This document shows, piece by piece, positions 6,538 through 13,292 of a stretch of DNA of 13,420 nt. Both the position numbers and the translations under genes were made by a program. This stretch comes from Thermoplasmata archaeon (lineage in GTDB: Archaea > Thermoplasmatota > Thermoplasmata > Thermoplasmatales > Thermoplasmataceae), in contig JAKARU010000014.1 in assembly GCA_021819225.1 (NCBI GenBank), forward strand, positions 1 through 13,420, written 5' to 3'. Within the stretch, counting starts at the first letter, position 1. Every line of letters begins with the position of its first letter. The notes below the pieces were generated by a model, which had not been told where the DNA came from, made no database searches, and saw nothing but the letters and a program-made list of their open reading frames with translations.

Positions 6538-6693
6538 ATGTGTGACTTTACATCTGTCTGATTCAATATTTTTGTAAACCTTGGAAAATACAATGTTTTC
6601 CTATGATTGCTATGTGGATACACAGTAATTACATAGGGAATATGCTATTGCATAAATGCTGTTTGTGAATATTTTCAGGTTAATATCAATGCA
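6538..6693. other. Divergent intergenic stretch
   Basis: The stretch lies between the minus-strand unit and the IS remnants. It holds a minus-strand AT-rich box (6565-6574) and a small inverted repeat, CTATGT (6610-6615) with ACATAG (6631-6636). No gene is supported. Confidence 0.35.
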
Positions 6694-6703
6694 AATATTT
6701 ATT
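6694..6703 (+). promoter_or_regulatory. TATA-like box of the first transposase remnant
   Basis: AATATTTATT is centred about 28 bases before the ATG at 6727. This fits a leaderless start and marks the likely original promoter of the element. Confidence 0.45.
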
Positions 6704-6726
6704 AGTAGGGGTACACAGTTCCGCTT

Positions 6727-6983
6727 ATGCAATATTATATATTCAAGCGTTCAGGGAAAAATAGATACATTGTCCTGAGGTGAAAGAAGCACATCAACGG
6801 TGTGCCGACAATAGTGAAAGAAGTGGATGGAGTACACATGCTAATCTTGCTCTCATGCTTGAGAATGGTTTGGACAATATTATACTGAAAAGCCATACTG
6901 CAGGTTCAACACTGTCTATTATGCACATGAACAGGAAAAAAATTTATGGTTCTTCCCACCTTCATTTGGGTATTTTTATCTAA
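6727..6983 (+). pseudogene. Broken IS1634/IS4-like transposase, N-terminal remnant A
   Basis: The ATG at 6727 opens MQYYIFKRSGKNRYIVLR, then a TGA (6781-6783), then in the same frame KKHINGVPTIVKEV, a typical N-terminus of IS1634-type (IS4 superfamily) transposases of Thermoplasmatales. Near 6826-6840 the match moves to another frame, which continues NLALMLENGLDNIILKSHTA and GSTLSIMHMNRKK, the usual following segment, until a stop at 6981-6983. The gene therefore carries a premature stop and a frameshift, and it lacks the whole catalytic DDE region. A full transposase of this group has well over 400 residues, so this is a dead 5' end. The family call is from recall of such N-termini, not from a search. 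Confidence 0.6.
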
Positions 6984-7060
6984 CCTATCTTTCCCCATAA
7001 TTAACACTACATTATTTCTTCCATAACCCCTTTTTGCGGGATTTGCAAACGGAAAGATCC

Positions 7061-7066
7061 TTATAG
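7061..7066 (+). promoter_or_regulatory. TATA-like box of the second transposase remnant
   Basis: TTATAG is centred about 26 bases upstream of the ATG at 7089, again consistent with a leaderless start. Confidence 0.35.
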
Positions 7067-7088
7067 TACGTAGTGATATTATCATTAC

Positions 7089-7226
7089 ATGACATTCATC
7101 AGGAGGCTCTCAAAGGGAAAGAGCGTCTACCTTTACCGTGTTACAAACCACAGGGAGAAGGGGTCGAATAAGGTGAAACAGGTTTCCCTCAATTCTGTGA
7201 AGAAGACCATTGATATATATATATAA
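7089..7226 (+). pseudogene. Transposase 5' remnant B (IS1634/IS4-like)
   Basis: A 45-codon frame beginning MTFIRRLSKGKSVYLYRVTN and continuing through HREKGSNKVKQVSL. The F-I-R-R-x-x-x-G-x-x-x-Y-L-Y start followed by a basic K-V-K-Q stretch resembles the N-terminus of a second IS1634-type transposase, different from remnant A. The frame ends in a TAA inside a short TA dinucleotide run (7213-7224), and nothing of the catalytic core follows. The original start and promoter are kept, so the gene was cut after about 40 codons by deletion or by insertion of the next element. Confidence 0.5.
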
Positions 7227-7295
7227 CACATGTGAAGGGTTCAAAGCTTTTTTGCCAAATATGCAGGAAAGAATGAATGATTTATTAACAGTTAA

Positions 7296-7411
7296 AGGAA
7301 GAGAGTGTGGAGGGATCTTGACGGCATTGAATTCATGACATTTGTTCATGCATCTCCACCAAGGATATCATGCAATGAACATGGCATCATAGAGGCGGTG
7401 ATCCCATGGAC
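7296..7411 (+). pseudogene. ISL3-like transposase fragment
   Basis: One frame reads RKRVWRDLDGIEFMTFVHAS, then PPRISCNEHGIIEAVIPW. ISL3-family transposases carry a W-R-H-L-D motif followed by a zinc-binding P-R-V-x-C-P-x-H-G stretch and V-P-W-A, and the order and spacing match that N-terminal region. The segment before it has stop codons in this frame, and after VIPW the coding signal passes to another frame (the IS256-like piece). It is therefore a splinter of about 38 codons from the zinc-finger and linker part. No start codon or catalytic residue belongs to it. The assignment is by recognition only. Confidence 0.5.
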
Positions 7412-7420
7412 AGAGAAGAG

Positions 7421-7842
7421 ACCCTTGCCTCCGAACTTGATGCAAGGGTGAGGTGATTTCCTTGAAAAAATCCTTGAATCATGCATGAAATCCATCTAAG
7501 TAGAGGCAACACACTTCAAGGTGCATGAAAACGGAAAGTACGTGGACAAGTCACTCTATGTGTGCACAGGCATCAATCCAGAGGTGAGGATGGAGATACT
7601 TTCATCTGAGCTTTATGATTCCGAGAGTGAGGTGGAATGGGAATCCTTCTTCGATGACCTGAAGAGCAGGGGGTTAACAGGTGTGGAGCTTGTGATACGG
7701 CGGATATAAGGGCATAAAAGAATCCGTTACCCGATCGTTCTTAGGTGCGACATTGCAGTAGTGCCATGCCAACTTCATGCGCAATCTTATGAAGCTGACA
7801 CCGAAGAAAATCGAATTTGAAAGATTTATTACTTCCGAATGA
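7421..7842 (+). pseudogene. IS256-family (mutator-type) transposase, degraded core
   Basis: Pieces of one IS256-type transposase lie in three frames. TLASELDARVR (7421-7453) meets a one-base frameshift at 7454. DFLEKILESCMKSI follows, then an in-frame TAA (7497-7499). VEATHFKVHENGKYVDKSLY continues through GINPEVRMEILSSELYD and WESFFDDLKSRGLTGVELVI (7500-7697). A second frameshift near 7698-7701 destroys the usual S-D-G-H-K-G site. GYKGIKESVTRSFLGATLQ follows, then TAG (7759-7761). CHANFMRNLMKLTPKK comes last, and the sequence ends at a TGA (7840-7842). The C-terminal third, with the catalytic Glu, is missing. The first catalytic Asp seems to be replaced by Glu in VEATHF. The element is certainly inactive. 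Confidence 0.75.
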
Positions 7843-7925
7843 CTGGGGAAATAGAGATAGATTGAATGCGTTGGATGGATCCGCGTGGGTTACTGAACTT
7901 AATTAAGGGGCGTCAAATTCCCGGT

Positions 7926-7932
7926 GGAAGGA
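7926..7932 (+). promoter_or_regulatory. Shine-Dalgarno site choosing ATG 7936 for MFS transporter 2
   Basis: GGAAGGA lies 3 bases before the ATG at 7936. An in-frame GTG at 7924 would put the start codon on top of this site, so the ATG is preferred. A palindromic TTAATTAA (7899-7906) could be the TATA box. Confidence 0.55.
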
Positions 7933-7935
7933 AAC

Positions 7936-9123
7936 ATGAAGAGTAAGAGGATTGCGTCGACTGCAGGCGTAATTTACACAGTTGTGCTCATTATTTCCCT
8001 TACTTTCGCCATAAGAGCCAGCAACAATATGGTTCAAACCACGATACCACTCCTGGCCAGGTATGATCTTTCCTATAACCAGTTCCTTGTGGGGGTTCTC
8101 GTGGCAGCCCTTTCTGCCTCTGCACTTGTTACCTCCCTTCTTAACAGCACCATTCATGTCTTGTATCGTAAAAAACTCTTCGTACTGGCCTCATTTGCGT
8201 ATCCGGTGACAATATTCATCTTTTCCTTTTCATCTCCTATTTCTGTATTCGTTTTTGTAATAGCCAGCGGCCTGTCATACGGCTTCATTTTCCCGAACAT
8301 AATGACCTCAGCAGGACTTTTTCAAGACAGGAATGTGCGAGAGAGGATACTTGCAATATACACTCTTGCACTGGCAGTAAGTCTCATTGCAGGACCCGCC
8401 CTGGAATCCCTAATAGTCACCCGTTATACGCTTAGGACCGCTTTCCTGTTTTTTGTTCCTCTTGGAATTGTCGGGGCAGTCCTTTCCCCATTTGTCAGAT
8501 TTCCGGAAGAGAGAAAAGTCGAGAGAAGATTATCCGTGTGGCAACATCCTGGTTTTAAGGTGGGAATTTACACCTTCCTCGTATACAGTATGTCAACCGC
8601 ACTGATTCTTTCGTTTGGGGGGATATTTGCCAGGCAAGTCTATAGCGCTTCATATTCTCTGGTCATTCTTCTTTTCGCAGTTTTCTTCACTTCTTCTTTC
8701 TCAACAAGATTGTTATTTTCCATTGTTAAGATTGGAAACATATTCCCGTATGTGATGCTAATGATGACTATTTCAATACTCGGGCTGGTGATGGTTTTCT
8801 TAAGCAACAATATAGTTATTTATGCTATCGCCTTTGTTATTCTTGGAATACCCCATGGTCTGGGCATGCCTATTGCGATGTTTTCAATTGGCCGATCATT
8901 TACTTTGGATGAGAGAAACGTGGCTAACAGCTACTTCACATCGACCATGATGCTTATGATGGTAGCCATGCCCGTTCTTGGAGGCACTTTTTTGAGTATT
9001 GTGGGTTTCAAATTGCTTATGCTCTTTATAGCTCCCGGTGTCTTTTTGCTAATGATGCTCACGCTGAAAGTTTTCATTTCACATAGAAACCAGATAGGCA
9101 GATCTAATACTGATACCAAATAA
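7936..9123 (+). CDS. MFS-type transporter, DHA1-like, substrate unknown
   Basis: A 395-residue protein made almost wholly of hydrophobic helices (about twelve) with short loops and a polar tail (SHRNQIGRSNTDTK), the size of a single MFS unit. The loop between helices 2 and 3 (LLNSTIHVLYRKKLF) lacks the canonical G-x-x-x-D-R-x-G-R-[RK], and the helix-4 region reads IASGLSYGFIFPNIMTSAG. The long central loop (VRFPEERKVERRLSVWQHPG) separates the two halves, as in MFS. In helix 10, GIPHGLGMPIAMFSIG resembles the G-x-x-x-G-x-x-x-P motif of efflux or exchange DHA1 members. It is a cytoplasmic-membrane protein, possibly an exporter. It lies directly after the IS256 remnant and may have been carried or exposed by those rearrangements. 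It is not closely alike to the other MFS gene in the window. Confidence 0.85.
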   Translation: MKSKRIASTAGVIYTVVLIISLTFAIRASNNMVQTTIPLLARYDLSYNQFLVGVLVAALSASALVTSLLNSTIHVLYRKKLFVLASFAYPVTIFIFSFSSPISVFVFVIASGLSYGFIFPNIMTSAGLFQDRNVRERILAIYTLALAVSLIAGPALESLIVTRYTLRTAFLFFVPLGIVGAVLSPFVRFPEERKVERRLSVWQHPGFKVGIYTFLVYSMSTALILSFGGIFARQVYSASYSLVILLFAVFFTSSFSTRLLFSIVKIGNIFPYVMLMMTISILGLVMVFLSNNIVIYAIAFVILGIPHGLGMPIAMFSIGRSFTLDERNVANSYFTSTMMLMMVAMPVLGGTFLSIVGFKLLMLFIAPGVFLLMMLTLKVFISHRNQIGRSNTDTK

Positions 9124-9192
9124 GGAATTGAGATCTGGAGGGGTGATATCTCAAAATGCAAATTGTGTGAGCTTTGCGCAGGATGTGTATTA
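9124..9192 (+). other. Cysteine-cluster frame immediately after MFS transporter 2
   Basis: In the same frame as the MFS gene and directly after its TAA, 22 codons read WRGDISKCKLCELCAGCVL before a TGA. Four cysteines lie in C-x2-C-x2-C-x2-C spacing, close to a [4Fe-4S] or zinc-knuckle cluster. A one-base shift continues VYYEDSLSIQC. There is no start codon in frame. It is either a splinter of a lost gene or coincidence. Read-through of the MFS stop is formally possible but unsupported. Confidence 0.2.
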
Positions 9193-10255
9193 TGAAGATT
9201 CACTTTCCATCCAGTGTCAAATCACGAGAAAATAATATTCACTTAGAACATTAAACAGATTCGTCCAGATCTACCTGAGATTTTATCTAAATATCATTCA
9301 TTGCCTTATTAAAAACATCTAGAAAGTTAAAAATTGAAGGATCTCAAGCAAAAATACAGATATCTGCATTTTCAGAACATTTTTCATACTGTCTTTTGTA
9401 AAAATCTGGGGATATCTACCTCTTGAATCGGAACGCTCAGTTATTCGCCTGCACCTCTGACACAGATTAAATCACACACATATCATTCCAGCATGGCAAG
9501 ATGATCTCGAGATATTATTCCGGTATAATTGTGAACTATTATCATGTTTGACGTCCGGTATTTGAGTGCCGTAAAATCATATTAGTGTATTTCAATAGAC
9601 ACTGTTGCTTTTTCTGACTCCAATCTTTAAAAATTTCAATAGTTAAGAAATACGATTTAGGAGGCTAAAAAAATAATGGAAGTAAATTGCATTCACCGGA
9701 ATAACATGTTATAAGTTCCAGTAAAATGAATTAGAGGAGAATATGATGATTATATAACTATTATATGTGTATTAACGATATAACATAATGATATCTCTCG
9801 GAATACTAATTGAGTGAAGATTAAAATTATCCGATAGATATTGGTTATACATTATCTTGTAATGCAAATGTCGCTACAATATATATTACAATAGCAGTAA
9901 CCCACATAATAAATTCAGCAGAGTAAGATAATTCTGCGCTAATAGGTATTTGATCATTGTAATAACGTTTTAACCTTTATAATATAATTACTACATGTTA
10001 ACCTACGATGAATCCGGATTTGTACCATTAAAAATCTAAGAGATCAGATGTAAAAAAAGGGAAGAAATTCATTAACCATAATTCTATTATTAAAGGAAGT
10101 TAAGCGATCTCTTATATATATCCTTATTCTCAGAGAAGAGCGAGTTATATCTTTTAAGTATCCAAGAGGCTAAAATTGTGGACTCCTGGATATCTTAAGG
10201 GACCATAACAATTGGCCCACGTTGGTTTTAATTTAGCGCTAATTTATAAACCTAT

Positions 10256-10444
10256 ATGACAAAGAACTCAAATATAGCGCATAAGAATTACCATCAATTC
10301 GCCAAATCAATCTCCCCTGAAAATCTTCCTTTTACCCTTATATTTACAAGGTCCAGCTTCATTTTAATCTCAGCATTTATAATACTGTATAACAAGCGTT
10401 ATACAGCGATATGTATACATTATCAATCGATAATGGAAAGATAA
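10256..10444 (+). CDS. Doubtful 62-codon ORF with one hydrophobic segment
   Basis: An ATG-started frame with a single hydrophobic stretch (about residues 26-44) and a basic tail. The nearest TATA-like box, TTTATAAA (10243-10250), is only about 10 bases before the ATG, so its transcript would start inside the ORF. No Shine-Dalgarno site is present. It is probably a chance frame in AT-rich DNA. Confidence 0.15.
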   Translation: MTKNSNIAHKNYHQFAKSISPENLPFTLIFTRSSFILISAFIILYNKRYTAICIHYQSIMER

Positions 10445-10690
10445 TGGAAATAACCCTTTAAACTTCAACTATCTAATTGGTTAACACTCTAAATTTTTAA
10501 TCTAATAGCGAATAGCCGTTACTTCTTTGACTTATATCGTTCATTCTCTAACAGAACTTTCCTCTTCACTTTCTCTAACCAAATTTAATTTGGCACTTCA
10601 GGGGATTTAATTTGTGGGAAATCATAATATACAAAGCACACGATTTAGATAGGAAAAGTATACGATGCTCTTTTTTTCTAGACCGGTCCA

Positions 10691-10900
10691 TTGACTATCC
10701 CTATTACAAAAATTTCCAGTTCAGATTTCGTCCTTTACGATAGAATGACGTTAGTTATCCTGTTATATTCATTCCTTAATCCTTCGCGACCAATGCAATA
10801 TGTTCCCTCAGGTGGATTATATGTTAACCAGATTTATAATGGAATCCAATATAACTATGTGTGGGAAAATAGCCTGGATTTAACAGGATTTATTATGTGA
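10691..10900 (+). pseudogene. Doubtful 69-codon frame, possible exported-protein remnant
   Basis: The frame begins at a TTG with no Shine-Dalgarno site. The second half (PSGGLYVNQIYNGIQYNYVW) is rich in Tyr, Asn and Gly like the exported proteins in this window. A one-base shift near its end would continue for another 27 codons (YYVSEKFYANMSYCMWYSVH onward) to a TAG at about 10975. This looks like a frameshifted relic of an extracytoplasmic protein, but no family is recognised and chance cannot be excluded. Confidence 0.18.
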
Positions 10901-11278
10901 GTGAAAAATTCTATGCTAATATGAGTTATTGCATGTGGTATTCTGTTCATCTTAAATCTTTTATGATTTTCCATTAGCATTTACTGTTTGTGCTAGTATT
11001 TCTAACAAAAGTACTCGTTGATAGATAGAAAGTAAGTGACACTTTGTAGTTGATCAAGGTGTTCATTTTACGATACTCATTACAGCATACCAGATAACTC
11101 CATGATGATTTGGAGAAATGTTATTGTAAAAGCAGATTGGCTTGACTGATGGAACGTAACTATTATGCTTAGAGTATCAATAATTTACGACTTATGCCCA
11201 TAAAATTAAAAAGATAGATTACTAGGATGGCCTATGACAATTAAATGACCCATGGAAAATGCCGCACACCAGGGTCAA

Positions 11279-11318
11279 TATAGTTAATTCAACTATATAT
11301 TTAGAGAAACATTTAATT
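11279..11318 (+). promoter_or_regulatory. Inverted repeat and TATA-like boxes of the surface-protein gene
   Basis: TATAGTT-AATTC-AACTATA (11279-11297) has perfect 7-base arms. Downstream, TTTAATT (11312-11318) is centred about 27 bases before the ATG at 11343, so transcription would be leaderless. The repeat is then an upstream operator-like site. Alternatively, ACTATATATTTA at about 11292-11303 is the TATA box, with a 19-base leader. Confidence 0.45.
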
Positions 11319-11342
11319 ATTTTCTGTTAGTTTCGGTATTTT

Positions 11343-12221
11343 ATGAAACTTAAAAAAGTCCTTTATTTCCTTTTGGCCTTAATATTGATAACTTCCCTAA
11401 GCTTATCATTTGATCCACTTATAGTAGCTAAATATGATCGAAGGGGGATGAATACCAATCCTTTTAGCAATGGTTCCTTCTTTTTTTATGAATTTTCAGC
11501 TCCCTACGCTTTCGTAATTAACAAACAGATTTCTAATTCCACTATACCAATGAGTAGCATTGACGGCATAATGAAAATGCAAATAAATGGATCAAACGTT
11601 GATGTACAAATTGACGATAAATTGACTGTAGGAGGAATTTTAACTTACACACAAAATTCCAGTTTCAGCTTGCCAATGTCAAGTGAATTTATTAAAATAC
11701 TAATTAATAATGTCAGTTTAAATAAGGGAACCGTTGTTTCAATAAATGATCAACTCATTGGAAAGGTTTTAGGGACAAGCCAATATACACGATCGCTAAG
11801 TTATAATGGCAATAACAGAACATTAAAAGAATTTGCGAACAATATGGGCTTTTTTGATACTACATCAGTGTCAATTATAAACTTTAACACCTCTTGCGTC
11901 CCCAGAAATTATCTCACCCCTGGGACTTTAAGATCACCTAACGAAATAAATTATGGTCAGGCAGTTGGAACAAACATCCTTGTATTTATGCAAAATTCAG
12001 GTAATTCGGGATTTTTAGATCGTCTATACTCATCCTCAAATACAACCCTTGAAAAAGTCTACGGATTTAACATGGAATTGATCAGTTCAAATGTAGCGAT
12101 ATCACCACTGTCATATTCACACTATATTGAAATCTATCTCCCCTTGATAGTAATAATATGGATATTAACTACCTCTTACATTATTATACTGTATTATCGG
12201 GTGAAAAAAATGAGGATATAG
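11343..12221 (+). CDS. Bitopic surface protein of unknown function, AT-rich
   Basis: A 292-residue protein with an N-terminal signal or anchor segment (about 6-23 after KLKK). The extracytoplasmic region (24-261) is rich in Asn, Ser and Thr, with eight N-glycosylation sequons (Asn43, 65, 82, 105, 123, 158, 182, 233). A C-terminal membrane helix (about 262-284) is followed by a basic tail, YYRVKKMRI, which should stay in the cytoplasm. There is a single cysteine (185). No catalytic motif or known fold is recognised. The glycine-spaced middle (QIDDKLTVGGILTYTQNSSF) suggests a beta-rich domain. The layout resembles surface-layer-associated or adhesin-like proteins. The gene is as AT-rich as the DNA upstream and stands alone between AT-rich spacers, which suggests a lineage-specific or acquired gene. 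Confidence 0.78.
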   Translation: MKLKKVLYFLLALILITSLSLSFDPLIVAKYDRRGMNTNPFSNGSFFFYEFSAPYAFVINKQISNSTIPMSSIDGIMKMQINGSNVDVQIDDKLTVGGILTYTQNSSFSLPMSSEFIKILINNVSLNKGTVVSINDQLIGKVLGTSQYTRSLSYNGNNRTLKEFANNMGFFDTTSVSIINFNTSCVPRNYLTPGTLRSPNEINYGQAVGTNILVFMQNSGNSGFLDRLYSSSNTTLEKVYGFNMELISSNVAISPLSYSHYIEIYLPLIVIIWILTTSYIIILYYRVKKMRI

Positions 12222-12364
12222 TAATTTAAGAAAAAATTAGCAGCCTGTTTCCAGTTTAGTGTGAATAAGTGAAATGATCTTTTACAAATGAACATAATTA
12301 ATATCAACAACGCATAACTAAGCATAATCTAAAAAAGCACTTTCAAGTAACATCTCAAATTGGC

Positions 12365-12413
12365 TGAGTGTTTACTTAGTATTTGGGCAAGTAAACAATA
12401 CTCAATTATATAA
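12365..12413 (+). promoter_or_regulatory. Long inverted repeat abutting the methyltransferase promoter
   Basis: GTTTACTT (12370-12377) and AAGTAAAC (12389-12396) are perfect 8-base arms 11 bases apart. The match extends outward through TGAGT (12365-12369) and ACTCA (12400-12404) after a three-base bulge. TTATATAA (12406-12413) follows at once and would start transcription near 12436, about 11 bases before the ATG at 12447. A protein bound to the repeat would touch TFB/TBP, so the site could be an operator or an activator site for the methyltransferase gene. Confidence 0.55.
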
Positions 12414-12446
12414 CTACCCTATATATTCACATTAGGAAATAATGAG

Positions 12447-13292
12447 ATGGAATCATTGGCCAACGAATATTATAAGCCTATACTGAAGTGGGCAGGTGGG
12501 AAAAGGCAGCTGTTGCCGATACTGATCAGGCACATACCAGATAAGTTCAATACATACTATGAGCCATTCATAGGGGGTGCAGCCTTATTGATATCCTTAT
12601 ATTCGTTGAATAAGATCGGTGAATGCGTAATATCTGATACAAATGAGGACTTATATCTTTTATATAAAATCATCAAAGAGAATCCCCAGCAGTTAATAGA
12701 TAAACTGGCTAACCTGGAATTCAGGAACAACAAGGATGATTACTATAATGCCAGGGAATTATTCAATTCAATTACTGATCCATGGAAAAGATCTGCACTT
12801 TTAATCTATCTTAATCGTCACGGTTATAATGGTTTATATAGGGTCAATTCCCGGAATAAATTCAATGTGCCATTCGGGAAATATAACAATCCTGGAATGC
12901 CATCACCCAGGAATATAATGGTCTTATCCAAAATATTTCAATCATGCACTATTATGAATTCCGATTTCGAAGTAACAGTTAAGAATGCAAAGAAAGGCGA
13001 TTTTGTATATTTTGACCCTCCTTATATACCTTTGAGCAAAACATCATATTTCACAGGGTACACAAATTCAGGATTCGATGAAAAAGATCAGGAGAGGCTT
13101 GCTAAATCATTTCGCGAACTATCCAATAAAGGAGTTTATGTAATGGAATCAAACTCTAACACAGATCCCATAAAGGAACTTTATAAGGATTTCAATGTTT
13201 TAGAAGTCGAGGCGAGAAGGAATATAAATTCGGTAGGCACCAAGAGGAATTCAATCAAGGAATTGATAATAACAAACTACAGTGATGCATAA
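12447..13292 (+). CDS. dam: Dam-type DNA adenine-N6 methyltransferase
   Basis: A 281-residue class D12 methyltransferase, the normal length for Dam/DpnM proteins. It transfers a methyl group from S-adenosylmethionine to adenine N6 in DNA, and for this family the target is most often GATC. Motifs in order: KWAGGKR (14-20) and EPFIGGAAL (39-47) of the cofactor site, SDTNEDL (63-69), the target-recognition stretch LNRHGYNGLYRVN (122-134) with NVPFG (140-144), catalytic DPPY (190-193), YFTGYTNSGFDEKDQERLA (201-219), and the C-terminal RNINSVGTKRNSIKELIITN (258-277). All are intact, so the enzyme should be active. No restriction nuclease is seen beside it, and GATC is common in the window, so it may be an orphan enzyme or have a partner beyond the right edge. 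The ATG lies after a leader of about 11 bases. Confidence 0.93.
   Translation: MESLANEYYKPILKWAGGKRQLLPILIRHIPDKFNTYYEPFIGGAALLISLYSLNKIGECVISDTNEDLYLLYKIIKENPQQLIDKLANLEFRNNKDDYYNARELFNSITDPWKRSALLIYLNRHGYNGLYRVNSRNKFNVPFGKYNNPGMPSPRNIMVLSKIFQSCTIMNSDFEVTVKNAKKGDFVYFDPPYIPLSKTSYFTGYTNSGFDEKDQERLAKSFRELSNKGVYVMESNSNTDPIKELYKDFNVLEVEARRNINSVGTKRNSIKELIITNYSDA

Larger units (their letters stand above)
9193..11308. other. Gene-poor AT-rich region of about 2.1 kb
   Basis: No convincing gene, tRNA, CRISPR or IS is visible. Stops crowd all frames. Items seen: a strong AGGAGG (9659-9664) before a 12-codon ORF at 9676; a minus-strand 20-codon C-terminus-like hydrophobic frame (9907-9845, MWVTAIVIYIVATFALQDNV); a palindrome TTAGCGCTAA (10233-10242); CCAAATT-T-AATTTGG (10579-10593); long-spaced inverted repeats TAAGAGATC (10037-10045) with GATCTCTTA (10106-10114) and ATGCTAAT (10913-10920) with ATTAGCAT (10973-10980); and an imperfect hairpin ACACTTTG/CAAGGTGT (11039-11062). 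The region is visibly more AT-rich than the thiolase region. It could be decayed genes or imported DNA. Confidence 0.5.

Noticed and set aside
6780..6983. 67-codon GTG-started ORF as a separate gene
   Set aside because: Its C-terminal part continues the transposase remnant A after a frameshift, so it is part of that pseudogene.
7213..7225. TA dinucleotide run
   Set aside because: It is only about six units long and inside a dead transposase frame, and no function is implied.
7110..7349. 79-codon minus-strand frame over the IS remnants
   Set aside because: It lies opposite plus-strand frames that match transposase N-termini, so it is a shadow frame.
9319..9580. Minus-strand frame reading NLCQRCRRITERSDSRGRYP with cysteines
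   Set aside because: It is broken by a TGA, has no start signal, and the open stretch is no longer than expected by chance in several frames of AT-rich DNA.
9743..9760. Shine-Dalgarno-like AGAGGAGA before ATGATG near 9741
   Set aside because: The frame stops after four codons.
11099..11153. Possible box C/D sRNA: ATGATGA (11102-11108), CTGA (11146-11149), flanking TCCA/TGGA
   Set aside because: No internal D' and C' boxes lie between them, the terminal stem is only four pairs, and the region is AT-rich, so the match can be chance.
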